Positions 1 through 13,859 of a stretch of DNA of 64,000 nucleotides are shown here, one piece after another; the stretch's first letter is position 1, and every line of letters begins with the position of its first letter. The stretch spans positions 20,228,797 to 20,292,796 of the forward strand of contig NC_135566.1 of the NCBI RefSeq assembly GCF_964340395.1, in the 5' to 3' direction. The notes under the pieces were generated by a model, which ran no database searches, was not told the origin of the DNA, and saw only the letters and a list, made by a program, of their open reading frames with translations. Origin of the DNA: Glandiceps talaboti (Eukaryota > Hemichordata > Enteropneusta > Spengelidae). The position numbers and the translations under genes are program-made.

Positions 1-988
1 AATGTTGTTGTAACCTATAACGTCGCTTAGTATTACATTTCCCGACCACATATGTAAGCTAGTAATTTACACACAGATCCCTGTATGTATGACTAGTATT
101 TCGTCTGTTGTGTATTGTTCTATTTGTTTTTGTCTACATGCTTGATCAGTACAGTGTGATCATGGTAACCTTTATACTAGGGGAAATATTAGGTTTGTTG
201 TGTACCATTGTCGATGCATTGTTTGTTTTACAGTAGTGTCCGAATAACACTCATATTAAGTACGAATCAAACATCTTTACTGATACGGTTATCCGTCATT
301 ATGTTACCCTAATTTGCCCCAATTCCAGATAGCTTCTCGTCACGTATGTTATCAAACTTTTAACTGGTTGCGATTAATTGTACAATTAATGTATAACCAG
401 TTAGGAATAAAAAATTATATTATAAGTAAATACTTGTTTTAAAATTATAATTAGTTTTCATGACTATTTAATTTACTATCAGTTCACGAGTTCAATCATA
501 ATGTCAATCAAAAATGGCCAAAATGGTTGACCAGCTGACTTCGATCGCTGATGACGTTTTACGTATATTTACGTGTTGTGTGTAGGATGGTGAGTCAATT
601 AACTGATAATAATGTCTTCCGATAAATGCATTGTGTAAGTGTTTGTCGGGGGGGGGGGGGTGTATGTGTATGTGAGTATGTGAGTGTGTGTGTGTGTGAG
701 TGTACATATTGTGGGTGGGGGTGGTGCATGTAGAGGATTGGGAGTCAATTAGCTGATAATGTCTTCCGATAAATGCATTGTGTAATCTGTACATTACAAT
801 GAAAATCACAAAACCTGAAGCAAAACATCATCTGGCCAATAGAGATATTTGTCGAGCAAGAGGATACAATGTAGCAATGTTGATAAGATTACGATGTTTT
901 GTTTCAGTTTTCGTAATTGTTATTGCATAAGATTTCCTTATACTTATTAAAATAAACTTTTAATGTTCATGTATGTTTTTATTTCTAG
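1..988. other. Upstream/intronic sequence, no exon recognised
   Basis: AT-rich sequence before the first recognisable exon of the START-domain gene. I looked for an exon encoding the missing N-terminus, about 34 residues by comparison with vertebrate STARD5, and found none. A G-run and GT-rich simple repeat lies at about 648-700. A segment around 575-625 is repeated near 740-785 (the sequence around aatgcattgtgtaa), so this is a short local duplication. Nothing else is supported. Confidence 0.5.
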
Positions 989-4655
<3,667 letters not shown>

Positions 4656-4718
4656 TAAAACATGCATATTAAATGAATTCAATAACTTTGTTTGTAGTTT
4701 GTGCATACTGTACGTACA

Positions 4719-4915
4719 GTGTATGTATGTATGTATGTATGTATGTATGTATGTATGTATGTATGTATGTATGTGTGTATGTATGTATGTATGTATGTAT
4801 GTATGTGCATTTGTTTGGGAGGGTATTTGTTAAGATTTTTGTGCTTGTATGTATGTATGTATGTATGTATGTATGTATGTATGTATGTATGTATGCATGT
4901 ATGTATGTGCATTTG
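4719..4915. repeat. (GTAT)n microsatellite array, two blocks
   Basis: Two (ATGT)n blocks share the same unique tail, gtgcatttgtttgggagggt, at about 4804 and 4907. The pair therefore arose by duplication of a unit holding both repeat and tail. It sits just 3' of the START gene stop, probably in the 3' UTR. Confidence 0.9.
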
Positions 4916-5209
4916 TTTGGGAGGGTATTTAAGATTTTTGTGCTTTTATTACTTTTATTACTATTTTTTTCACTTTTGTCCTTTTTTCCTTGCCATACAC
5001 ATAAGTATATCAAATGTCATTACATATGTTTAACATTAATCACCAACTCAGCGTTGATGGTGCGTAGTTTTCATCATGGTTTACATCATATATAAAGGTG
5101 TGATGTCACACTTGTGAATGTTCGTTTAGGGAGAGGGGGAGGGGTTTTTGTCCCAAGGGAAAGATGTTCGTTTATTGAGCTTGTGCGACCGTCCCTTATA
5201 CATTGTCAG

Positions 5210-5392
5210 TGTACGTACGTACATACACATACATGCATACATACATATATACATACATACACACATACACATACATACATATATACATACATTCATCCAT
5301 ACATACATACATACATAGATACATACATACATATATACATACATACATACATGCATACATACATACATACATACATACATACATACATACAC
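5210..5392. repeat. (CATA)n microsatellite
   Basis: Interrupted (ACAT)n, the complement of the (ATGT)n blocks at 4719-4915, so the two could pair as a long imperfect inverted repeat. A further pure (CATA)n block is at 5773-5825. Confidence 0.9.
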
Positions 5393-5486
5393 TACCGACA
5401 GAAAGTATTGTCGCACCGTGTCGACATCGTAATATACATGGGTAAACATGTTCACTGATGTATAAACACGGAATGAATGCATTATG

Positions 5487-5492
5487 AATAAA
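5487..5492 (+). promoter_or_regulatory. Candidate poly(A) signal for the START-domain gene
   Basis: This is the first AATAAA on the + strand that I noticed after the stop codon at 4655. If used, the 3' UTR would be about 850 nt and would include both tetranucleotide repeats. No transcript evidence is available. Confidence 0.35.
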
Positions 5493-5772
5493 GTTTGACA
5501 TCTTTAACCCGATTTGTATCATTTTTCTTTTGACAAAATTGTATCATTGATACTATTTGAGCGTCATTTCGAATGCAGGTAACGTTCCATTGTTAAGATA
5601 TATGAGGTTCCTCTCATTTGCATATCATTTGCATACATTATCGCCTGATATTGTTCATTTAAATACTTGATTGACAGGCTTATTTCAGCGTTTCGGCGCA
5701 CTTTTCAAAAGACCGGCGCCTAAAATGTACATGTAAAGTATTTATTTTTTTACAGTAAAATTTTATTAACTT

Positions 5773-5825
5773 ATACATACATACATACATACATACATAC
5801 ATACATACATACATACATACATACA
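5773..5825. repeat. (CATA)n microsatellite
   Basis: Thirteen or so ACAT units in a row. No gene nearby. Confidence 0.92.
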
Positions 5826-6129
5826 AATATATATTCCCAGTGCTTTTACTAGTAGTGAATTATATTATCATACAGCGTTTAAAAACAAAGTGGAATTCTC
5901 AGTTATATAGTCTTTTCTATATTGTCTTTGTTCATTTAAAACCCATAACACATATATATCTATTAAGAATACAGTTGTCAGACGAAAGCTTTTTATTTTG
6001 AAATTGAATTTCCTCATAACCCGATGGATGTAGCTCATTTCAAAGGGAAGAGGGAACAATAAGTGCAGCTTATTCCCAAAGTAGCTAGTAAAATTGTAAA
6101 TCAGGCGGTATAAGTTGAATCAAAGTTTA

Positions 6130-6420
6130 TGTGAGGCAAGTGGGGTGGGTATGGGAGTGGTTTTAAAGGACCAAAATAATGCTTTCTGATGTTATTTTAA
6201 CATGTCAAGGTAGTAATAATACTACATAAAATTTGAATCAAAGGGAGCAGTGTGAGGGTAGATACAGGAGGGTATTCCCCTTTAGCCCCAGAAAATTTGA
6301 AATTCAAGGACTAAAACTAAAAGAGTGCGATCTGGTATTATTTTAACATGTCAAGTTGATAACAATACCCTCGCCTGATCACGATTGAAATTTTAATTCA
6401 GAATACGAACACTAAAACAA
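6130..6420 (+). repeat. Dispersed repeat, inverted copy near 49620-49780
   Basis: The segment holds two direct, diverged copies of a roughly 170-bp unit, each with 'tattttaacatgtcaag' and a purine-rich stretch before it. The second copy, with its 'gggagcagtgtgagggta' and 'aaagagtgcgatctggtatt' parts, matches 49640-49775 in reverse complement. That defines a dispersed family. Its full ends are not clear. Confidence 0.6.
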
Positions 6421-7340
6421 TTCTCAAAGTAAAGTTGCATGCCATACCATTTAAAATTAGGAAAAATTATAGCATACTTATATATTCATTTCATGTAACA
6501 GAACACCATGTACTAGTATATGTGCAATGAAAAGTTAGCTATATATTACCATCAACATGTATCTAATATTTATAATCAGTATTTACCAGTTATAAATATC
6601 TGAAATATCTGTGCAATGAAACCTGTCAGAGATTTTTTCAACTCACCAAGTTCCAATATCATCCCAGTATCTGGTATGCTTTCATTGACTGACATACATG
6701 TATAATGTACACCGTGATATTCTAGATCAGTTTATCCTATTTGGTCAGACTTTGCCCTCCCCTGTGGCTTCAGCTGTTTATTTCTGTAACCAGGTTATTC
6801 CTTACTACTTTATCAATTAATGATTTAATTGTTTCATGTAACAGAACTCAAAGTACTAGTAACGATTTGATCAACTTGTGTTACAGATTGTTATGGTCTA
6901 CTGTACTGGCTTCAGAAACTACATGTGTATGCAATATGCACTGAAAAATTGTAACAGAAAAAACAATGTGTTAATAAATAACTTGCATAATCGTGTATAT
7001 ATATGTGTGTTCTGTACTTAAGTGTTAGCAAATATTTTGAGTAGTCCCCCCTTTCACTCCCCAGTTTTTGAGTAACCTCCCCCTTCACTCCCCAGTTTTT
7101 GAGTGACCCCCGGTCATAAATAATGACAGCTACCTTACGTCAAAGCGCAGCATCAAGATTTTGTGTATTTTTGAAGAGTAACTGATGGGTTCTCATGCTG
7201 TTTAACCCTAAAGGCAAAATTGTAAACAATCAGGCTCCTTCAAGATTTGCTGCCAAAGTAACACGTGATAATTAATTGTGTTTTGGCCCATCGGTACTCT
7301 GGTCGTCTTACCACATTTATTGATAATTAATGCCAACAAA
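6421..7340. other. No gene recognised; short local duplication
   Basis: AT-rich, without a convincing exon. At about 7035-7110 a unit of about 40 bp containing 'cttcactccccagtttttgagt' is present twice in tandem. Confidence 0.5.
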
Positions 7341-7610
7341 TGATGACTCAGAGACAAGATGTGCTGTTAAAGAAGGGGGAACGAGCTCCACGTGCAGATG
7401 TCGTAGCGAGCAGCCATGTCGTGAAGCCACTCGCCTGTTTGAGTGACATCACTCGGTACCCGAGTGTTGCCAGCCACCAGCGTGTACTGTGAACAGGGCA
7501 GAGTGTTGGGCAGTGCAGGGTCTGCGAGTCTCGCACCGCCACGGTCTGTGCCTGCATGCCTGGTCACAGCCAGTGAGCCCCGTGGCGGCAGCCCCCCCAA
7601 ATTAATTTGG
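7340..7610 (-). other. GC-rich island, two overlapping - strand ORFs, unassigned
   Basis: Base composition rises sharply here compared with the flanks and matches the DIRS-like element just to the right. Two overlapping reading frames are open on the - strand (7348-7557 and 7367-7600). Neither matches a family I recognise. It could be the 3' part of the DIRS-like element or a separate old insertion. The low-complexity, Arg/Pro/Thr-rich products give no strong coding signal. Confidence 0.3.
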
Positions 7611-7958
7611 TAAGGTTAGCATGGTGTTGTCTGGCATGCCATTTGCTTTGGTCAGTATGGTATGACAATTGGGATATACATAGTTATTCTATAGTTGTAA
7701 TCACATAAATAAATAGTGGAAAGATATGACAGTCTGCACAGTTGGGCCTAGTGTCCCAGTCTTAGCCCTTGTTTACTTAGGTCAGGGTTGCATGGCACAC
7801 CCCAGACAGTCTTAGGCAATGAGGTTGATGACAGTGATCAAGTACCAATGATGCAACGTTAGATAATGTTAATTAACTTGGTGTCAATGGCAGTGATTGT
7901 CTAAGTCACGCGGCTAAGCGAAGTCCCGTATGTCACACATTTGATTCCTTGGGTTGCA

Positions 7959-8612
7959 TCAGATGTCCTCTTGCCTCGCGGGTAGTGCGTTGGAAGTCCT
8001 GCTATGGGTGTGTTGCGCGGCTAGTAGGCGTGGAACACTTTGTAGGATGGTCGTGGGCGTGTTCACATATATCTGATAGGCGTCGCTTCTCCATCGGCCC
8101 AGAGTTTTGATGAGCCAGTCTGATAGTTTAGTGGCAGCGGCAGTGGTGGCTGCCCCACTCCTGAAGCTGTGCGTGGTGTACTTGTGGGCGTGTAATATTC
8201 CAGCCCGTGTGAGTAGATCGCATAATAACGTGGACAACGATTGTCGCGTGAGATATCGTCCGTCTCTGAACACGAAAACTGGGCTCTCCCCAGACCCCTT
8301 CCCGATGCTAGCGTATTTCTCGTAAGCACAGACAGCACATATGGATGAGTCGGAGGGCGCTATTTGGATGGTGTTACCGCGTCTGAAGGGGTCGGTCTTG
8401 GACACCTTTACTACGACGAACAGAATAGTATCAAGCGAGATGTCCGACCACAGTAATGTGTGTCTTTCATCGAAGCGAGTAGGCGTGGGTGAGGTAAATT
8501 CCCCTACCCGCAAAAAACCAAAGAATGCGAGCGTGCATGCTGACCACAGCATGATCTTATCATGGAGGTGATAGCCTGGGTGCTCTCGTAGCGTGTTCTT
8601 TAACATTCGCAT
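7959..8612 (-). pseudogene. DIRS-like tyrosine recombinase (C-terminal 217 aa)
   Basis: The catalytic tetrad of tyrosine recombinases can be read: the first Arg in FLRVGEF (about residue 35), HSFRSGAAT (HxxR, about 147-155), LGRWRSDAY (Trp in the place of the third His, about 170) and a Tyr in YQIYVNTP. The closest pattern is the YR domain of animal DIRS elements. It would cut and rejoin the circular DNA intermediate. The reading frame is uninterrupted here and is the best-preserved part of the element. The N-terminal part before 8612 is separated from the RNase H by about 85 bp in which the frame is lost. Confidence 0.82.
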
Positions 8613-8697
8613 GATTTTGATAGTTATGGGGAGACGTTGTCGTGTCGTGTCGCGTCCCCATGCTGACGTTTAATGCCTTGTAATGTTCGCCGTAGTA

Positions 8698-9093
8698 TCA
8701 GGTCGTCTGATATCGCATCCCCGTACCCTTTTTCCAAATATTAACAACTGCTTCATTGTTGCAGTGGAACATTATTCTTAGACGGTGCCATAAATGCCCC
8801 CAAATTAAACATGCTATATAGATCAGGAGTAGTTCTTTCCATTGTATAGAGTAGTTAGTGTCATTGACAATGTGTCCGGGCCATGGGGAGGAGAACCAGT
8901 GGCTTGCATAGTATCCCCCACACCCTAGGGTGGAAGACGCGTCGGTGGTGAGGTCTATGTCGGGGGCAGAAGTCCAGGAAGACTGAAGCATGGAGGCAGA
9001 CCCATTCCAGGTTGGGAGGAACTTGCACCACCACGGAACGTCGCTACGAAAGTCAGCTGTGAGTGTTTTGGTGGTCGTGCTGAGGTCGATCAT
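8698..9093 (-). pseudogene. DIRS-like RNase H domain
   Basis: The motif IDLTTDASSTLGCGGYY holds the first acidic residue, followed by WKELL (Glu), and HCNNEAVVNIWKKGT, where the usual D of the HxDN-type motif is replaced by N. Positions run from about residue 45 to 125. It would degrade the RNA of the RNA/DNA hybrid. It lies directly downstream of the RT in the expected order. The D-to-N change suggests it is inactive. Confidence 0.78.
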
Positions 9094-9180
9094 GCGGCGT
9101 AGGAATATGCGGCCGACAGGTATGCACTTACAGGCGAAACTGAGGGTACCAATCAGGGAGAGAAGGTCACGCTTCGTTGC

Positions 9181-9605
9181 TTATGTACGTGTTAGCCAGA
9201 GTGGGAGGGTTTGGAGAAGGTCGTGTAGTTTGTCCTGTGGTAGCCTGATGGCCATGCAAACCGAGTCTAGCTCGATGCCCAGGAATGTTATGACAGGTGT
9301 CGGCCCTTCGATTTTTTCCTTGGCTTTGGGTACCCCGAGGTCCTTGCATGTTTGGAGCAATGTTGTCATGTTGTATTTGCAAGTTGAGTCATCTGGCGGG
9401 CCCACGGTGAGGAAGTCATCGAGATAGTGAAGTAGGTCAGTGGAGGTAGCCCAATGGCGCACGATCCATTCGATGGCGTCTGTGAAGCGATTGAAGAGGT
9501 AAGGTGCTGAGCAGAGACCAAAAGGTAGGACCCGATCGAAGTCAGTAGAAGCCTAGGAGGTGCCAATCTTGGTGTCGAACCGGACAGAGGCGAAACGCGT
9601 GTTTG
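9181..9605 (-). pseudogene. DIRS-like reverse transcriptase, N-terminal part lost
   Basis: Reading on the - strand, KHAFRLCPVRHQDWHLLGFY, then FDRVLPFGLCSAPYLF and LLHYLDDFLTVG (the YxDD active site, about 9408-9428), then FLGIELDS match DIRS-type RT motifs. One stop and one frameshift lie near 9550. Everything before the first motif is gone: upstream of about 9610 the sequence is an inverted copy of the RNase H region. The element therefore cannot encode a full RT. Confidence 0.8.
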
Positions 9606-9610
9606 ATATT

Positions 9611-9731
9611 GGCTGACTTTCGTAGTGACGTTCAGTGGTGGTGCGAGTTCCTCCCAACCTGGAATGGGTCTGCCTCCATGCTTCAGTCTTCCTGGACTTC
9701 TGCCCCCGACATAGACCTCACCACCGACGCA
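9611..9731 (+). repeat. Inverted duplication of the RNase H segment (8936-9057)
   Basis: Positions 9611-9731 are a near-identical reverse complement of 8936-9057. Shared strings include 'tgggtctgcctccatgcttc' and 'ccgacatagacctcaccacc'. It replaces the start of the RT, so it marks a rearrangement inside the element after or during its copying. Confidence 0.85.
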
Positions 9732-9734
9732 TAC

Positions 9735-10461
9735 TCGGGGTACCCACAGTTTGGGTCAAAGGTGATGTGAGTTTTTGCCAAAGTGTTATTATTGGGCTTC
9801 ATTGAGTCTGGATGAAGGTCGGAAAATTCGATAAACTTACCCGGATTTGCGAGCGAATTAAGCATGGACTGGTCCAGGAATGGCAGGTGGAGGTTAGCTG
9901 GTGGAACAGAGGCCGGGAGCGGCGTGGTCGTGGCGAGTATGGTGTCGGTGGACAGTTGGATTGGTGGCTGCCGAGCTATATGAATGTTTGGTATGGGCGC
10001 CGCCATGTTGTATCGGATGTTGACATCGGAAGTTTAATGTGCGTCCCCATCAGGTTGCAGTCCCCTGCAGGCTGGCGAACTTCCGGGGTGATCTTTGTTG
10101 TTGTCGACGTCCAGATAGGGTCTACTGGGTAGCAAATTCGACTGGAATGTGTGCGGTAGCATGGCAGGATTTGTTCGGATGTGGTCCGGACCCGCCTCAG
10201 AGGCGGGAGACAGAGAGAGCGGATCCTGTGGACGGATGGATTGGCTGTTAGCGGTAGACGATGGTGTCATGCCTGGGATGGTATGAAGGCATCCAGTCGG
10301 GTCTGGGTGATGCTGTCGCCTGTGGCATTACTCGTTGCCGTGGATGGGTTATCAGCCGATGTCCGACGGTCGGAGGGTTGACTAGTTGAGCTACTAGAGT
10401 TGTAGCGTGCAGGAGTCTTGCGGGCTATTTTGGGTCGGCTGCCGGTGTTGTTAGGCATCAT
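9735..10461 (-). pseudogene. DIRS-like ORF1 (gag-like), frameshifted
   Basis: Three overlapping open segments (10267-10461, 10034-10270, 9683-10006) follow on from one another in different frames. The first begins MMPNNTGSRP and is Ser/Thr/Pro-rich and basic. The last contains LANPGKFIEFSDLHPDSM, a stretch resembling the conserved part of ORF1 in animal DIRS elements. At least two frameshifts are needed to join them. The role is presumed structural (RNA packaging). Confidence 0.55.
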
Positions 10462-11084
10462 GATGTAAAGTAGTAGGATGAGTTAACTGTAGGCTAAAAT
10501 CAAGTTGTAAAGTGTTTGCCTAGGGTGATGGTGCTTGTGTTCACTGTGCGAACGTTAGCAGGGAAAGGCTGAGTGGAGATGGGAATTAATATATATATTA
10601 ATGTAATAGGAGAACAGTGTTTCGGATTGCAGCCCGTGTATTTGATTGGAATCATCCCCCTGGCATTAATCGCAATTATATGACTATGCTATAATCCCAA
10701 CATGATAGACAGCGATCAAACTGCAGACATACTGAAATGAGCCCAAAGGTTAATGACAATAGCCTAATTAATGTTAGATTTTTGGTAGGGATTGTTTGCT
10801 TGTGAATGTGCAGACAGTGAAATGTGTAAATTTGGATTGCATACCCTGTCGAAATATAGTGAGCTGGAGAAGGTGACACTGAATCAGCATGTCCGTGCCT
10901 TTAGCAACCCAATTGAAACAATGTATCACCCGACATTCTCGCGCTACAGAAGTGAGCCACCAACGTTCATGTTGACATATATATTTATTGAACTTGCACA
11001 TCATATACATTACACATAATTCTACCACTACAATAAGGAAAGACTGGTTTTTGAAAAATGTTATTGACATTTTTGTTATTTTAG

Positions 11085-11238
11085 ATATTCACAATCGTGA
11101 CTTTATTGTGCAATGATGCGCATGGGCTAAGTGGTGATAACACTGATAGTGGCCAATCACAGACCTCTAACAGAACACAACTTCACAAGCCAGTGTTGTC
11201 GCGAAATTCAAGTACCAGGCATGAGCAGACCAAGTGAG
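11085..11238 (+). CDS. Putative terminal exon, unknown product
   Basis: After an acceptor-like tgttattttag, a frame is open for 50 codons (IFTIVTLLCNDAHGLSGDNT onward, then a Ser/Thr/Gln/Asn-rich tail) and stops with TGA at 11235-11237, just before a GT donor-like site. The composition is compatible with a disordered C-terminal tail. No family is recognised and no partner exon was found, so chance is quite possible. Confidence 0.2.
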
Positions 11239-11867
11239 GTAAATATTCTCAAAGATTTTACTGGAAGTGTGCATGATGGAAGTAACATATTACCCACCTC
11301 CTAAATTGTTTTCTATTGTCCAACTGTGATTTGCAGTGTTTTATATGGCCCTTTTGATGGGCGGGACTCAATTCTGACATTCTTTACTTTGTACGCTGCT
11401 GATGGAGAAGAAGACGTATAAGTTCACAAGATGACAGCGATGCTGGTGGGAGGTAGGGGGCGAGACTGACTCCCTCGGCAGCCTGCACATCATGTAGTAA
11501 TATAGAATGCCACATACAAATTTAATTTCTACTAGGTAATTAATTTACACACATAATGACCTGTTTAATCTAGAATTAGATTATAAATAATTTCCTAATA
11601 TCGGAATTAATCAATGGTAATAGTTCACTCAATCAGAAAGATATCCTAGAACTTTTGGTTACTAAACCATTAATATTTTGTATGTCCATGAACAGACAAT
11701 CATACTTCTAAAGAGCTTTATACATGTAAAGCAATGGATTTTGGTTAGCAATTTACCAGATACACTTTAACTAAAAATGTAACATTTAAAATTAACTATG
11801 CAGTGTGCAATATTATACTTCAAGAATAGTGTCTTTTGCAAGAACAAAGAGAATGTTTCAGTCAACA

Positions 11868-11980
11868 GACGGGGGGGGGGGGGGGGGGGGGGGGGAGAGA
11901 GAGCTTGTTTTGTGCGTGAATTGCAGGGGGGGGGGGTCCACTATTAGTACATGGACAAAAAGTCACTGTAAAAACTGATC
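11868..11980 (+). repeat. Poly(G)-bearing dispersed repeat (inverted copy at 63497-63625)
   Basis: A run of about 25 G with few interruptions, then 'ttgttttgtg', 'gaattgcagggggg', 'aaaaagtcac' and 'aaaaactgatc.ctccctaac'. The same blocks in the same order occur on the - strand at 63497-63625. It is a short dispersed repeat family with a homopolymer core. Confidence 0.65.
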
Positions 11981-12980
11981 GCTCCCTAACATGAATCTCA
12001 CACACTACTTTTGTGCCAGATTTATTTAAATCAGTTGGTGCATGTCAGAGTTATGAGGTTGAACACATTTACGGCTACAACCCAATATAACAGCCCCCAC
12101 CAGATGATGCCCATTGGGAGCTGAAAAGAGGTTACAGTGACCAGATTACAAGTGTAACACCCATAAATTTGACAAGATTAATGTAGACACAAACAACAAC
12201 CATTTTTGTTGTAGTTTGTTAGCACATAGTGATAGTCTTAGCTTTCACTTTGTAATGAAGACAGTGGCAACATTTTACCATGTATACTTGAAGTCCGCAT
12301 TGAATAAAAAATAGTGTGATTTATCCATACACTGTATTGTGTGTGTAATCATATCAATGTCCAATTCATAGATTGACTAGATCAAGTACATGTATATGGA
12401 CACTGGTATGATACGTCACAACATATACAATATTAGTTTTAGTTGGTTTCTTTCTAAACTTGTCAAAACTAGATCTTGCCAGAGACTAATATCAATTCTG
12501 TTTACATTCATGGGCTTCACACACAAACATACACCACCTGACAAGTTATTTACATTTACCTAGATAGTCATATTGCAACCATGTTTTAATACCAAACAGA
12601 CTCTTAAAATACTCAACTTGTAAATACAATACAATAAAATACAATACAATGATTACATTACCATTTCCATCAGAACTGGCATTGCTAGCACAACCTTGGC
12701 TCCCGCACTAAAAACCAGAGATAAAAATAATAATAAAAAACACTGGAAAAGCATTGGCACATAGTAGTGGCTTAACCATTTAATTATGTACATGTAGTGT
12801 ATGTTGTACACTTTACCAACCTATTGGATATGAAGCTCTACAAAAAATCAACCTACTGAAAATCAACACCTCTGTCTTCCTTATGTCTCAACTAACTACA
12901 AAAATGTGAAATACTATAAACCTAGATATTTTTCATCATTAAGATGTTTTGCAATTTTACATTTTTCAACAGGTTCTCAA

Positions 12981-13106
12981 AGTTTAATTTCCACTAATTG
13001 CCAGACTGGTGGTATGTTGTGTCCAAGTACAATATACACTGCAAGTTTAATTTCCACTAATTGCCAGACTGGTGGTATGTTGTGTCCAAGTACAAGTTAC
13101 ACTGCA
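12981..13106 (+). repeat. 63-bp tandem duplication
   Basis: Two nearly identical 63-bp copies ('agtttaatttccactaattg' at 12981 and 13044) lie directly before the 24-bp minisatellite. Confidence 0.9.
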
Positions 13107-13859
13107 AGTTAAAATAAATGGTATGTATAGAAAAGATCTAAGAATCCCACAATTTTTAGTACTACAAAATGAAAAGTATTTCTCTATCCTGAATGAAAAG
13201 TACAGTCATCCCATAAATGAAAAGTATTTCTCTATCCTAAATGAAAAGTACACCCATCCTCTGATTGTAAATTGCACTCATCCCTAAATGAAAATTACAT
13301 CCATCCCCTAAATATAAATTACATCCATCCCCTAAATGAAAAGTACACCCATCCCCTAAATATAAATTACATCCATCCCCAAAATGAAAAGTACAGCCAT
13401 CCCCTAAATGTAAATTACACTCATCCCCTAAATGAAAAGGACATCCATCTCCTAAATGAAAAGTACACCCATCCCCTTAATGAAAAGTGCACCCATCTCC
13501 TAAATTAAAAGTACATCCATCTCCTAAATGAAAAGTTCACCCATCCCCTTAATGAAAAGTACACCCATCCCCTTAATGAAAAGTACACCCGTCCCCTCAA
13601 TGAAAATTGCATCAATCCCCTTAATGTAAAGTACACCCATCCCCTTAATATAAATTCTATCCATCCCATAAAACTATTTCTCTCCCCTAAATGAAAAGTA
13701 TTTCTCTCCCATAAATGAAAAGAATTTCTCTCTAATAAATTGAAAAGTATTTCTCTCCCCTAAATGAAAAGTATTTCTCTCTCCTAAATGAAAAGTATTT
13801 TTCTCCCATAAATGAAAAGTATTTCTCTCCCCTAAATGAAAAGTAATTCTCTCCCCTAA

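Larger units (their letters stand above)
7930..10480 (-). mobile_element. DIRS-like tyrosine-recombinase retroelement, degenerate
   Basis: On the - strand the order is gag-like ORF, reverse transcriptase, RNase H, tyrosine recombinase, as in DIRS/Ngaro-type retroelements, which integrate through a tyrosine recombinase instead of a DDE integrase. The GC content stands out from the flanks. Several frameshifts and an internal inverted duplication show that it is dead. No DNA adenine methylase domain, typical of true DIRS, is visible, so DIRS and Ngaro cannot be separated. Split or inverted terminal repeats were not located, and the ends given are approximate. Confidence 0.8.
10560..12975. other. 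Mostly featureless stretch with one weak exon-like segment
   Basis: AT-rich, with short ORFs that look random. An exon-like segment at 11085-11238 and a poly(G) repeat at 11860-11980 are listed separately. A run of (AATAC)n-like sequence lies near 12620-12650. Confidence 0.5.

Noticed and set aside
4669-5522. Several overlapping ORFs of Tyr/Met/Val/Cys or His/Thr/Ile repeats
   Set aside because: They are translations of the (ATGT)n and (CATA)n tracts on either strand.
8990-10381. + strand ORFs over the DIRS-like element (for example 145 codons at 8990-9427)
   Set aside because: They are shadows opposite the - strand RNase H and RT frames, which carry recognisable motifs.
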